Source of the DNA: Tyzzerella sp.
GTDB taxonomy: Bacteria > Bacillota > Clostridia > Lachnospirales > Anaerotignaceae
DNA length: 64,000 bases
NCBI GenBank assembly: GCA_019415525.1
Contig: DXZA01000067.1
Coordinates: 380,204-444,203 of the forward strand
Direction: 5' to 3'
Positions 41,563 to 50,432 of the stretch are shown piece after piece (position 1 is the stretch's first letter; every line of letters begins with the position of its first letter). The position numbers were made by a program, and so were the translations under genes. The notes under the pieces are model-generated. The model did not search any database and was not told the origin of the DNA. It saw only the letters and a list, made by a program, of their open reading frames with translations.

Positions 41563-42111
41563 TTATTTTTGATACTTAAGTTTTTCTGTTTCATAAAGAT
41601 TGTTACCTTCAGAGTCTATTATTACTACAAGTGGAAAATCTTCAACATAAAGTTTATATACTGCTTCTGCTCCAAGGTCTTCATATGCTATAAGTTCACA
41701 TTTTTTTATATGGCTTGCTATTAATGCACCTGCACCACCTGTTGCTCCAAAATATACTGCTGTATGCTTCTTCATAGCATTTATAACATTTTCGTTTCTT
41801 GCACCCTTTCCAATCATTCCAGTTTCACCTTTTTCAATCATAAAAGGTGCATATGCATCCATTCTTCCTGATGTTGTAGGGCCTGCTGAACCTATAACTT
41901 GATTAGGTTTTGCTGGAGAAGGACCAGCATAGTATATTATTGCATTTTCCATATCGAAAGGAAATTTTCCTGTTTTTTCGTAGTCTTCTATCATTCTTTT
42001 ATGTGCTGCATCTCGTGATGTGTATATTGTTCCTGTAAGACTTACTATATCACCTGCTTTAAGATTTGCTGTTTTTTCCTTTGTGAGAGGAGTTGTTATA
42101 TTTATTGTCAT
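41563..42111 (-). CDS. Class I fumarate hydratase, beta subunit
   Basis: The 182-residue protein is the C-terminal-domain subunit of two-subunit iron-sulfur hydro-lyases (fumarase or L-tartrate dehydratase). It has LKAGDIVSLTGTIYTSRDAAHKRM, YYAGPSPAKPNQVIGSAGPTTSGRMDAY and YFGATGGAGALIASHI. It pairs with the alpha subunit encoded 12 bases upstream. Fumarase interconverts fumarate and malate. With citrate synthase elsewhere in the window it suggests a partial TCA pathway; no other TCA genes are adjacent. Tartrate dehydratase cannot be excluded from sequence alone. Confidence 0.92.
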   Translation of the reverse strand: MTINITTPLTKEKTANLKAGDIVSLTGTIYTSRDAAHKRMIEDYEKTGKFPFDMENAIIYYAGPSPAKPNQVIGSAGPTTSGRMDAYAPFMIEKGETGMIGKGARNENVINAMKKHTAVYFGATGGAGALIASHIKKCELIAYEDLGAEAVYKLYVEDFPLVVIIDSEGNNLYETEKLKYQK

Positions 42112-42123
42112 GATTATACCTCC

Positions 42124-42978
42124 TTATATTTCAGCTTCTGCATGACGTGTTACATGACAGCTTATATTTATTGCAATAGGCATACCTGCTATATGAGTTG
42201 CAAATGTTTCTATATTTACACCAAGAACTGTTGTGTTTCCACCAAGACCTTGTGGTCCTATGCCTAAATTATTCATTTTTTCAAGAAGTTCTTCTTCCAT
42301 TTCTCTTATATGAGGTTTTTCAGAATGAGAACCTATTTTTCTTAAAAGAGCTTTTTTTGCAAGATATGCACTCATTTCAAAATTTCCACCACAACCAATT
42401 CCAACAACCATTGGTGGACATGGGTTTGGTCCTGCCTCTTTTACTGTTTCTAAAATTGCTTTTTTTGCACCCTCTATTCCATCAGATGGTTTTAACATAT
42501 ATACACGACTCATATTTTCGCTACCAAATCCTTTTGGTGCAACTGTTATTTTTATTTTATCACCTGAAACTATGTCATAATGTATTATTGCAGGAGTATT
42601 ATCTTTTGTATTTATACGAATAAAAGGGTCTGAAACCACAGATTTTCTAAGATAGCCTTCTGTATATCCTCTTCTTACACCTTCATTTATAGCTTCTGTT
42701 AAAAGCCCATCTGTTATATGTACATCTTGTCCTATTTCTACAAAAACAATAGCCATTCCTGTATCTTGACATATTGGCATATTTTCTGATTTTGCTATAT
42801 CTGCATTTTTTGTAAGTTGGCAAAGTATTTCTTTTCCAACAGGTGATGTTTCACTACACTTTGAACATTCAATAGCATTGTAAACATCATCATTAAGTAT
42901 ACAGTTGGCTTCAATACAAAGTCTTTTTACAGTTTCAATAATTTCATTTACTGAAATATTTCTCATAATATCAGACAC
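42124..42978 (-). CDS. Class I fumarate hydratase, alpha subunit
   Basis: The 284-residue alpha subunit carries the [4Fe-4S] cluster. The conserved cysteine segments are MPICQDTGMAIVFVEIG (about 72-88), GPNPCPPMVVGIGCGGNFEMSA (about 187-208) and a late ISCHVTRHAEAEI. The cluster is oxygen-sensitive in this class, in keeping with an anaerobe. It is the first gene of the two-gene operon. The upstream 495-base gap to livJ is described with that promoter; its left half (42979-43260) is AT-rich with nothing I can name. Confidence 0.93.
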   Translation of the reverse strand: MSDIMRNISVNEIIETVKRLCIEANCILNDDVYNAIECSKCSETSPVGKEILCQLTKNADIAKSENMPICQDTGMAIVFVEIGQDVHITDGLLTEAINEGVRRGYTEGYLRKSVVSDPFIRINTKDNTPAIIHYDIVSGDKIKITVAPKGFGSENMSRVYMLKPSDGIEGAKKAILETVKEAGPNPCPPMVVGIGCGGNFEMSAYLAKKALLRKIGSHSEKPHIREMEEELLEKMNNLGIGPQGLGGNTTVLGVNIETFATHIAGMPIAINISCHVTRHAEAEI

Positions 42979-43310
42979 TTCCTTATAATAAATTTTATGT
43001 TTAAATATATCATAGCAAAAAATAAAATTAAATAAAATATATTATTTTTTTACATTTTTTGTTATATATAAAAAATGTATACATTAAAACATAACAAAAA
43101 ACTTATATACAAATGTAATTGATTTAAAGACAAATGTAGAAAATAGGTTTTTGTATATAAGTAAAAAATATAAAAAATGGTTAAAAAATAAGGTTTAGTT
43201 ATATATTTGATTGTGTATTTTGTAGTTAGTCAGTTTTGATATAAGAAAAAGTTATATGAAATATAGATGGTAAAACAATGTACACCACTTGAATACAAAA
43301 AAAATATGCC

Positions 43311-43339
43311 TTGACGTAAGGCCTATTTAAGCGTATTAT
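43311..43339 (+). promoter_or_regulatory. Promoter of the branched-chain amino acid transport operon
   Basis: TTGACG (43311-43316), 17 bases, TATTAT (43334-43339). The predicted start is near 43346, so the two inverted repeats that follow lie in the transcribed leader. Confidence 0.7.
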
Positions 43340-43363
43340 TTACCAAAATAAAAAAACAGAAAG

Positions 43364-43438
43364 TTGTTTCGTTATATGAAACAATAAAATAAAGGCAAAT
43401 ACAGTGCTTAATAAATGTTGTTTCGTTATATGAAACAA
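43364..43438 (+). promoter_or_regulatory. Two identical inverted repeats in the liv leader
   Basis: TTGTTTC-gttatat-GAAACAA occurs twice, identical over 21 bases, at 43364-43384 and 43418-43438 (period 54). Each is a 7-base palindrome with a 7-base centre. They are either operators downstream of the promoter or paired RNA hairpins. They resemble parS only in the outer arms. Confidence 0.75.
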
Positions 43439-43473
43439 ATAGTGCTTCTGAAAAGGTTGAGGGGGAATTATTT

Positions 43474-44649
43474 ATGAAGAAATTTTTAGCAGCTATAATG
43501 GCAGTAGCTATGACATTCTCACTTGCTGCATGTGGTTCAAGCAGTAATGGAAACACAGCTGATGCAAACGGAGAAGATACATTTGTTATTGGAGGACTTG
43601 GACCTCTTACAGGTAGTGCTGCTTCTTATGGTATTTCTGTAAAACAGGGTGCAGAAATAGCTATTAAGGAAATAAATGAAGCAGGCGGTGTTAAAGTTGG
43701 AGATAGAACTGTAAAACTTGCTCTTAACTTTAAAGATGATGAAGCTAGTGAAGAAACAGCTATTACAGCTTATAACTCACTTATGGATGAAGGAATTGAC
43801 GCTCTTTTAGGAAATGTTACAAGTGCTCCTTGTATTGTTATAAAAGATTATACTGCACAAGATGGAATTTTACAGATTACACCATCAGGTTCAGCTATAA
43901 ACTGTATTACAGATGCTGATAATGCATTCAGATTATGTTTTACAGACCCACTTCAGGGAAAAACAATGGCTGATTTTGCTGTTAATGATTTAGGATATAA
44001 AAATATTGCTGTTATATTTAATAACTCTGATGAATACAGCACAGGTATGAAAGATGCTTTCGTAGAAGAAGTTGCTGCTTTAGGTGGAACTGTTGTTTCA
44101 ACACAGGCTTTCAATGAAGGTGATGTTGACTTTACAGCACAGCTTACAGCTATTAAAAATACAAATGCAGAAATACTTTTTGTACCTACTTACTATGAAG
44201 CTGCAGCTTATATAGCACAGCAGGCTAAAGATATTGGACTTGAACTTCCTTTAATCGGTGGAGACGGTTGGGACGGAGTTCTTAAACAGGTTACAGACAC
44301 TTCAACTGTTGAAGGTGCTATATTCTTAAGTCCATTCCTTTCAACAGACCCAGAAGTTGCTGACTTTGTAAATGCTTATGAAACAGCATATAAAGCAACT
44401 CCTGACCAGTTCGCTGCTGATGGATATGACGTTGTTTATGTTATGAAAGCAGCTATGGAAAAAGCTGGTTCAACTGAAAGTGCTGATATGATTGCTGCTA
44501 TGACAGAAATCGAAGTTCAGGGACTTACAGGTAATGTTAAATTCTCAGCTGATGGTGAACCTGAAAAAGGTGCTAAATTCGTAACAATTAAAGATGGTCA
44601 GTATGCTGCTTATCATGTAGGAGATACAGAAGAAACAACAGCAGAATAA
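43474..44649 (+). CDS. livJ: Branched-chain amino acid ABC transporter, substrate-binding lipoprotein
   Basis: The 391-residue lipoprotein has signal peptide and lipobox LAAC (Cys20), then a type I periplasmic-binding fold: FVIGGLGPLTGSAASYGISVKQGAEIAIKEINEAGGV. This matches LivJ/LivK-type receptors for leucine, isoleucine and valine or related amino acids, held at the outer face of the membrane. It heads an operon with two permeases and two ATPases. A hairpin after it (44680-44709) without a T run probably raises the amount of this first protein relative to the others. Exact ligand is not determined. Confidence 0.93.
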   Translation: MKKFLAAIMAVAMTFSLAACGSSSNGNTADANGEDTFVIGGLGPLTGSAASYGISVKQGAEIAIKEINEAGGVKVGDRTVKLALNFKDDEASEETAITAYNSLMDEGIDALLGNVTSAPCIVIKDYTAQDGILQITPSGSAINCITDADNAFRLCFTDPLQGKTMADFAVNDLGYKNIAVIFNNSDEYSTGMKDAFVEEVAALGGTVVSTQAFNEGDVDFTAQLTAIKNTNAEILFVPTYYEAAAYIAQQAKDIGLELPLIGGDGWDGVLKQVTDTSTVEGAIFLSPFLSTDPEVADFVNAYETAYKATPDQFAADGYDVVYVMKAAMEKAGSTESADMIAAMTEIEVQGLTGNVKFSADGEPEKGAKFVTIKDGQYAAYHVGDTEETTAE

Positions 44650-44679
44650 TTTATTTTAATAAAATAAAAAGTAATTAAT

Positions 44680-44709
44680 TTTGCCCTCCCTGTTGTCAGG
44701 GAGGGCAAA
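44680..44709 (+). terminator. Intercistronic hairpin between livJ and livH
   Basis: TTTGCCCTCCCTG-ttgt-CAGGGAGGGCAAA, a 13-base perfect hairpin with no following T run. It is more likely an mRNA-stabilising or partial stop structure between the highly expressed receptor gene and the permease genes. Confidence 0.75.
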
Positions 44710-44800
44710 TGTTTCGTTTGCAAAAACTTTAAGCAATTAAAGTGTTTTTTAATTTATAAAGTAAGTAAAAAAATAAGATGTAAAAGAGGTGGAGAAAAAC

Positions 44801-45682
44801 ATGTTTAATAATATTTTAGAACAGCTTATAAACGGTTTAAGAACAGGAAGTATATATGCACTTATCGCTCTTGGATATACAATGGTTTACGGTATTGCAA
44901 AAATGATTAATTTCGCACATGGTGATATCATTATGGTTGGTGCATATGCACTCTATGTTGCCATAGTTCTTTTACATCTTCCTGTTATACCGGCTATAAT
45001 ATTTACATGTGTTGTTTGTTCAGTATTAGGTATACTTATAGAAAGGATTGCATATAAGCCTTTAAGAAATGCTCCAAGACTTGCAGTTCTTATTACTGCT
45101 ATTGGTGTAAGTTATTTCTTACAGAGTGCATCACTTCTTATATTTAAAGCAACACCTATTCCTTTCCAATCAATAATAAATATAGATTCTATAACAATAG
45201 GTGGAGTTACAGTATCTGGTATAACAATAGTAACACTTGTTGTTACAACAATTTCTATGATTGCACTTACACTTTTTATAAATAAAACAAAAGCAGGTAG
45301 TGCTATGCGTGCTGTTTCAGAAGATATGGGAGCTGCACAACTTGTAGGTATAAATGTAAATAAAACAATAACTTTAACATTTGCTATTGGTTCATTCCTT
45401 GCTGCTATTGCAGGTATACTTTACATATGTCAGTATCAATCACTTAAACCTACAATGGGTGCTTTACCAGGTATTAAAGCCTTTGTTGCTGCCGTTTTAG
45501 GTGGTATCGGAAGTATTCCTGGGGCTATGCTTGGAGGAATTATACTTGGTATAATTGAAAGTTTATCAAAAGCTTTTATTTCAACAGAGCTTTCAGATGC
45601 TATTGTTTTCAGCGTTCTTGTAATTGTTCTTCTTGTAAAACCTTCCGGTTTCCTTGGCAAGAAGAAAAATGAAAAGGTTTAA
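44801..45682 (+). CDS. livH: Branched-chain amino acid ABC permease LivH
   Basis: About 293 residues with roughly eight hydrophobic helices. The start NILEQLINGLRTGSIYALIALGYTMVYGIAKMINFAHGDIIMVGAY is the LivH signature, and GIKAFVAAVLGGIGSIPGAMLGGIILGIIES is the conserved ATPase-contact loop region. A GTG at 44789 is in frame, but ATG 44801 has agaggtgg 8 bases upstream. It forms the membrane channel together with LivM. Confidence 0.93.
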   Translation: MFNNILEQLINGLRTGSIYALIALGYTMVYGIAKMINFAHGDIIMVGAYALYVAIVLLHLPVIPAIIFTCVVCSVLGILIERIAYKPLRNAPRLAVLITAIGVSYFLQSASLLIFKATPIPFQSIINIDSITIGGVTVSGITIVTLVVTTISMIALTLFINKTKAGSAMRAVSEDMGAAQLVGINVNKTITLTFAIGSFLAAIAGILYICQYQSLKPTMGALPGIKAFVAAVLGGIGSIPGAMLGGIILGIIESLSKAFISTELSDAIVFSVLVIVLLVKPSGFLGKKKNEKV

Positions 45683-45695
45683 GGAGGTGTACGCT

Positions 45696-46685
45696 GTGGA
45701 AAATTTAAAGAAAAAATTTGCCGGAAAACAGGCTTTTATCTATTTAGCTATTATTGTATTAACTTATGTTTTGATTACTGTTTTAATGAGTACCGGTCTT
45801 CTTAACCGTCAGTATACATCACTTCTTGTACCTATTGCTATAAATGTTATTCTTGCAGTATCATTAAATCTTATTACAGGATTTTTAGGTGAACTCTCAT
45901 TAGGTCATGCAGGTTTTATGTCTATAGGTGCTTATGTAGGTGCTTTAATAACAATAAATATGGATGCTCCTGAATTTGTAGAACTTACACTTGGTCTTAT
46001 TGCAGGTGGTGCTGTAGCAGCTTTATTCGGCTTTATAATAGGTATGCCGGTATTAAGACTTAATGGAGACTATCTTGCCATTGTTACTCTTGGGTTTGGT
46101 GAGATTATAAAATCAGTACTTATATCAATGAAAATTACAAATGGTGCAAAGGGACTTCAAAGAATTCCTCTTTATACAACATATAAAAGTTATACTCTTG
46201 TATTCATACTTATGGTTATATCAGTTATTGCAATTATGAATATTGTAAAATCAAGACATGGTAGAGCAATATCTTCTATAAGAGATAATAGTATTGCTAC
46301 ACAATCAATAGGTATAAATGTAAGTCGTTTTAAAGTAATGACATTTGTTATATCTGCATTCTTTGCTGGTATTGCAGGTGTTTTATATGCTCATAACGTA
46401 GGTATACTTAAACCTACAACATTTGATTATAATAAATCAATAGAAATACTTGTTATAGTTGTTCTTGGTGGTATGGGTAGTATAAGAGGCTCTGTTATTG
46501 CTGCTATAATACTTACAGCACTTCCAGAACTTTTAAGAGGTGCAGATGATTTCCGTATGCTTCTTTATGCTGTTGTACTTATTATAATAATGCTTTTCAA
46601 TCATTCAAAAATTAAAGAAGGACTTCTTAATAATAATGTATTTGGAAAGTTATTTAAAAGTGATAAAGAGAAGGTTGGTGAATAA
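45696..46685 (+). CDS. livM: Branched-chain amino acid ABC permease LivM
   Basis: About 329 residues, hydrophobic, with NLITGFLGELSLGHAGFMSIGAYVGA and VVLGGMGSIRGSVIAAIILTALPELL, the marks of LivM. The frame reaches back to 45654 inside livH, but the GTG at 45696 follows aaggaggtg by 6 bases and gives a basic cytoplasmic start (VENLKKKFAGKQAF). The start is 14 bases after livH, so the genes are coupled. Confidence 0.92.
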   Translation: MENLKKKFAGKQAFIYLAIIVLTYVLITVLMSTGLLNRQYTSLLVPIAINVILAVSLNLITGFLGELSLGHAGFMSIGAYVGALITINMDAPEFVELTLGLIAGGAVAALFGFIIGMPVLRLNGDYLAIVTLGFGEIIKSVLISMKITNGAKGLQRIPLYTTYKSYTLVFILMVISVIAIMNIVKSRHGRAISSIRDNSIATQSIGINVSRFKVMTFVISAFFAGIAGVLYAHNVGILKPTTFDYNKSIEILVIVVLGGMGSIRGSVIAAIILTALPELLRGADDFRMLLYAVVLIIIMLFNHSKIKEGLLNNNVFGKLFKSDKEKVGE

Positions 46686-46687
46686 TA

Positions 46688-47446
46688 ATGGCTTTACTTG
46701 AAGTAAATAATTTGGGAATATCGTTCGGTGGTCTTAGAGCCGTTGATAATTTCAATATAAATATAGAAAAAGGTGAGCTTTATGGTCTTATTGGACCTAA
46801 TGGTGCCGGTAAAACAACAGTTTTCAACCTTCTTACAGGTGTTTATCCACCTACTGATGGAAGTATTGTTCTTGATGGTGTAAATTTAAATGGAAAATCA
46901 GCAAATGAAATATGTAGAGCTGGTATTGCAAGAACATTCCAAAATATACGTCTTTTTGACAAACTTACTGTTCTTGATAATGTAAAAACTGCATTACATA
47001 ATCAGATAAAATATTCACTTTTAAGCAGTATATTACGTACACCTGCATATTTTAAAGCTGAAAAGGCTATGGATAAAAAAGCTTTAGAAATATTAAAAGT
47101 ATTTGGTCTTGACCGCATACATGAATATAGAGCATCAAATCTTCCATATGGTATGCAGAGAAAACTTGAAATTGCGAGAGCTTTGGCAACAAATCCTAAG
47201 CTTATACTTCTTGATGAGCCTGCTGCCGGTATGAACCCAACAGAAACACAAGAGCTTATGGATATGATAAGATTTATAAGAGATAATTTTGATGTTGCTG
47301 TACTTCTTATAGAGCACGATATGAACCTTGTACTTGGTATATGTGAACAAGTTAAAGTTCTTGAGTACGGAAGAATTATTGCAGAAGGTGACCCTATAAA
47401 AGTTGTAAATGACCCTAAAGTTATTACAGCATATCTTGGAGAATAA
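46688..47446 (+). CDS. livG: Branched-chain amino acid ABC ATPase LivG
   Basis: The 252-residue ATPase has Walker A GPNGAGKTT (about 37-45), a Q-loop in ARTFQNIRLF, a family-typical signature region NLPYGMQRKLEIARAL (in place of LSGGQ), Walker B LILLDEPAAGMNP and the H-loop LIEHDMN. The modified signature is normal for LivG. It begins 2 bases after livM. It powers uptake with LivF. Confidence 0.94.
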   Translation: MALLEVNNLGISFGGLRAVDNFNINIEKGELYGLIGPNGAGKTTVFNLLTGVYPPTDGSIVLDGVNLNGKSANEICRAGIARTFQNIRLFDKLTVLDNVKTALHNQIKYSLLSSILRTPAYFKAEKAMDKKALEILKVFGLDRIHEYRASNLPYGMQRKLEIARALATNPKLILLDEPAAGMNPTETQELMDMIRFIRDNFDVAVLLIEHDMNLVLGICEQVKVLEYGRIIAEGDPIKVVNDPKVITAYLGE

Positions 47447-47463
47447 AAGGAGGAAGCGTTTTT

Positions 47464-48171
47464 ATGTTAAAAGTAAAAAATCTTAATGTATACTATGGAA
47501 ACATACATGCCATTAAAGACGTTTCCATAGAAGTAAATGAAGGTGAAATTGTTTCTCTTATCGGTGCAAACGGTGCTGGTAAAACAACAACTCTTCAGAC
47601 AATATCAGGTCTTTTAAAAGCTCGTTCAGGTGAAATTGAATTTTTAGGTCACGACCTTATAAAAACTGAACCACATAAAATATTACAGCTTGGTGTTGCA
47701 CAAGTTCCAGAAGGAAGACGTGTTTTTGCTGAGCTTAGTGTAAAAGAAAATTTACAGCTTGGAGCTTATACAATAAAAGATACAGCAGAAAATATAAAAG
47801 AAGATAGAAAAATGGTTTATAAACGTTTTCCACGTCTTCAGGAGCGTAAAAAACAGCTTGCAGGAACTCTTTCTGGTGGTGAGCAGCAAATGCTTGCTAT
47901 GGGTAGAGCTCTTATGAGCAGACCTAAAATACTTCTTCTTGATGAGCCTTCAATGGGGCTTTCACCTCTTCTTGTTAAAGAGATTTTTGAAATTATAAAA
48001 GAGGTTAATAAATCTGGTGTTACTGTTCTTCTTGTTGAACAGAATGCTAAAATGGCACTTTCAATATCTGATAGAGCTTATGTTCTTGAAACAGGCAAAA
48101 TCGCTATGGAAGGTAATGCTAAAGAGCTTATGCAGAATGAATCTATTAAAAAAGCATACCTTGGTGCTTAA
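47464..48171 (+). CDS. livF: Branched-chain amino acid ABC ATPase LivF
   Basis: The 235-residue ATPase has Walker A GANGAGKTT, Q-loop VPEGRRVFAELSV, signature TLSGGEQQMLAMGRALM, Walker B ILLLDEPSMGLSP and H-loop LVEQNAKMAL. The PEGRRVF segment is the usual LivF mark. It is the last gene of the liv operon and is followed by a strong terminator. Confidence 0.94.
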   Translation: MLKVKNLNVYYGNIHAIKDVSIEVNEGEIVSLIGANGAGKTTTLQTISGLLKARSGEIEFLGHDLIKTEPHKILQLGVAQVPEGRRVFAELSVKENLQLGAYTIKDTAENIKEDRKMVYKRFPRLQERKKQLAGTLSGGEQQMLAMGRALMSRPKILLLDEPSMGLSPLLVKEIFEIIKEVNKSGVTVLLVEQNAKMALSISDRAYVLETGKIAMEGNAKELMQNESIKKAYLGA

Positions 48172-48173
48172 TA

Positions 48174-48204
48174 AAAAACTCTCTGGATTTCAGAGAGTTT
48201 TTTT
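48174..48204. terminator. Terminator after livF
   Basis: AAAAAACTCTCTG-gattt-CAGAGAGTTTTTT; it overlaps the end of the convergent gene. Confidence 0.93.
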
Positions 48205-48621
48205 ATGTTTGTATTCTTCTGTTAGTTCTAAATATCCCCTTTTGTTATATATAATACCTGCCCATTCTAAAATTGAAGATAATATAAATACAGGGTCATA
48301 TCCAGATTCTCCGTCACTTTTTCCGAAATAATTTTTTAGTATTGTTCCTGCAACCGTTGTTTCTTCACAGCCTTTTTGACCAAGTTTGAAATTTCTTGCA
48401 TTTCCTTTTTTTGCTTTTCCATTTTGCTTTTCTAAAAGACTTATTATTATATCAAATACTTCATAAGTAAATACAGGTGGAAGATTGTCACAAATAATAT
48501 ATTTATCATTTTGATTAAATGTTATTTGATAAATTTTTCCTTGTAATGATTTAACTTTTGCTGTACCACCATTTTTTATAAGTTTTTCTTTTATTATATA
48601 GGATATAGGTATTTTTGACAT
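48190..48621 (-). CDS. Unknown protein, 143 residues
   Basis: The 143-residue protein has no signal peptide. It has a beta-rich N-terminal half (GGTAKVKSLQGKIYQITFNQNDKYIICDNLPPVFTYEVFDIIISLLEKQNGKAKKGNARNFKLGQKGC) and a C-terminal helical part. The look is of a small nucleic-acid-binding or winged protein, but I do not recognise a family. The ribosome site ggaggtag is strong, supporting translation. It is a single gene between livF and tRNA-Phe. Confidence 0.65.
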   Translation of the reverse strand: MSKIPISYIIKEKLIKNGGTAKVKSLQGKIYQITFNQNDKYIICDNLPPVFTYEVFDIIISLLEKQNGKAKKGNARNFKLGQKGCEETTVAGTILKNYFGKSDGESGYDPVFILSSILEWAGIIYNKRGYLELTEEYKHKKTL

Positions 48622-48786
48622 TTTACTACCTCCACAAATTTGTTATAAATATAATAAATCATAGATAAATATATAAATCAATATATTTTTTGAAAAATAG
48701 TATTTAATATTTATTAAAAACTATTGACAAAACTATTATAAAGTAGTATTATATACAAGTCGCAGGTTAATATAGCTTTTTATTTT

Positions 48787-48859
<73 letters not shown>

Positions 48860-48875
48860 CTTTTTTATTTCCAAA

Positions 48876-48911
48876 ATCAAAAAGGCGTAATTATAAATTA
48901 CGCCTTTTTTG
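48876..48911. terminator. Bidirectional terminator
   Basis: AAAAAGGCGTAATT-ata-AATTACGCCTTTTTT between tRNA-Phe and the convergent apbE. Confidence 0.92.
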
Positions 48912-48913
48912 TT

Positions 48914-49939
48914 TTATATTTTTTCAAATGTTGAATTTGATGTTGTTATTATATCTCCGTTTTCTGTTACAAATACTGCTTCTATACCATCAAGACTTTC
49001 GATAAGTTCAAGTCCTTTTTCAAGACCAAGTATAAAGCAAGATGTACTTAAAGCATCTGCATCAGCTGATTTTATACCTTCTATTGTTACAGAAACAAGT
49101 CCACTATCAGCTGGTTTTCCTGTTTTTGGGTCAAGTATATGATGATATTTTTCGCCTTCATATTCAAAATAACGTTCATATGTACCAGATGTTACTATTG
49201 TTCCATTTTCGCAAGAAACAGCACCTAAAACTTCATTTGATTCTGCAAAAGGTTTTTGTACACCTATTTTAAATGAAGTATTATCAGGTTTTGACCCTAT
49301 TGTTACTACATTTCCACCAAAGTTTATAAGGGCAGATGTTATATTTTCTGATATAAGATATTCTGCTGTTTTATCAGCTATATATCCCTTTGCTATACCG
49401 CCTAAATCTATTTCTGTATTTGGATTTGATTTTGTTACTACATTTCCATCTATACTTATAAAATCCATTCCTACATAAGTTAAAAGCAATGAAATTTCAT
49501 CATCTGAAGGTGGTATAGGATTTTCGTTATGAAAATTCCATTTTTCTGAAAGAGGAGCTATTGTAATATCAAATGCACCATTAGAAAGCTCATAGTATTT
49601 TTTTGAAAGATTTATAAGCTCTGCTGTTTCATCAGAAACAGTTATAGGTTCTCCTTTTGATTTATTTATTAAACTTACATCACTAGTTTCTATTGTTTTT
49701 GAAAGCTTGTTTTCAAGGTCTTTACACATTTTAAAGGCATCTACTATAATTTCTTCAGGGTCTTTTTCAGTTTCGCCAGAGTATAATGTTATTGTTGTAA
49801 CAGTATCAAACATAAAAGATGTATTTGATACAGGTGTATTATATACTTTTGAGTTATTAGAAGTTTTGCTTTGACACCCAGAAAATATTATACAAGCTGA
49901 TAATATTAATAGTAAAAGTGGTTTAAGTATTTTTTTCAT
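48914..49939 (-). CDS. apbE: FAD:protein FMN transferase (ApbE) lipoprotein
   Basis: The 341-residue lipoprotein has lipobox FSGC (Cys near 22) and an ApbE domain: MFDTVTTITLYSG, LSEKWNFHN, IDLGGIAKGYIADKTAEYL and YHHILDPKTGKPADSGLVSVTIEG. ApbE attaches FMN to threonine residues of exported or membrane flavoproteins such as RnfD/RnfG or extracellular reductases. Divergent, 100 bases away, are a NusG-II-domain gene and a Gx-transporter gene, often found with ApbE in Firmicutes. No target flavoprotein is in the window. Confidence 0.94.
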   Translation of the reverse strand: MKKILKPLLLLILSACIIFSGCQSKTSNNSKVYNTPVSNTSFMFDTVTTITLYSGETEKDPEEIIVDAFKMCKDLENKLSKTIETSDVSLINKSKGEPITVSDETAELINLSKKYYELSNGAFDITIAPLSEKWNFHNENPIPPSDDEISLLLTYVGMDFISIDGNVVTKSNPNTEIDLGGIAKGYIADKTAEYLISENITSALINFGGNVVTIGSKPDNTSFKIGVQKPFAESNEVLGAVSCENGTIVTSGTYERYFEYEGEKYHHILDPKTGKPADSGLVSVTIEGIKSADADALSTSCFILGLEKGLELIESLDGIEAVFVTENGDIITTSNSTFEKI

Positions 49940-50040
49940 CTTTTCTCTCCTTTAAAAAATTTTTTAAAATTATACTTTTCAAAACTAAATATAATTATGT
50001 ATTATATAACATATCAAAATATTATAAAAGGACTGAGTGC

Positions 50041-50406
50041 ATGAAGAAAAAAGACATAATATTAATAATTTCAATTATAATAATTGCTGTAATATCCTAT
50101 TTTTTCTTTACTTTCGGGAAAAATGAGAAGGGTAGCCAAGTTATTATAACTGTTGATGGAACCGTAATTGAGAAATTTAATCTATATGAAGATAGAGAGT
50201 ATACAATAAGAAACGGTGACCATTATAATATACTTACTATAAAAGATGGCTATGTTGATATTACAGAAGCAGATTGTCCAGACAAACATTGTGTTAATCA
50301 AAAAAGAATAAATAAAAATGGAGAAAAAATAATATGTCTTCCAAATAAAACAATAGTAGAAATAACAGGAGCTGAAGAAAATACTATTGATAGCATAGCC
50401 AACTAA
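50041..50406 (+). CDS. NusG domain II-containing membrane-anchored protein
   Basis: The 121-residue protein has an N-terminal membrane anchor (about residues 6-25, ILIISIIIIAVISYFFFTFG) and an extracytoplasmic NusG-II-like beta domain (SQVIITVDGTVIEKFNL, HYNILTIKDGYVDITEADCPDKHCVNQ). The motif CPDKxCV is typical of this family, and the two cysteines could form a redox or metal site. Such genes accompany ApbE and Gx-transporter genes. The role is unknown; a part in membrane flavin or redox metabolism is inferred from neighbours. Confidence 0.88.
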   Translation: MKKKDIILIISIIIIAVISYFFFTFGKNEKGSQVIITVDGTVIEKFNLYEDREYTIRNGDHYNILTIKDGYVDITEADCPDKHCVNQKRINKNGEKIICLPNKTIVEITGAEENTIDSIAN

Positions 50407-50432
50407 ATAAATAAAAATAGGCAGGTGTATTT

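Noticed and set aside
43364..43438. The liv-leader inverted repeats as extra parS sites
   Set aside because: Only the outer arms resemble parS; the centre is 7 bases (gttatat) instead of ACGT, so ParB loading is not expected.
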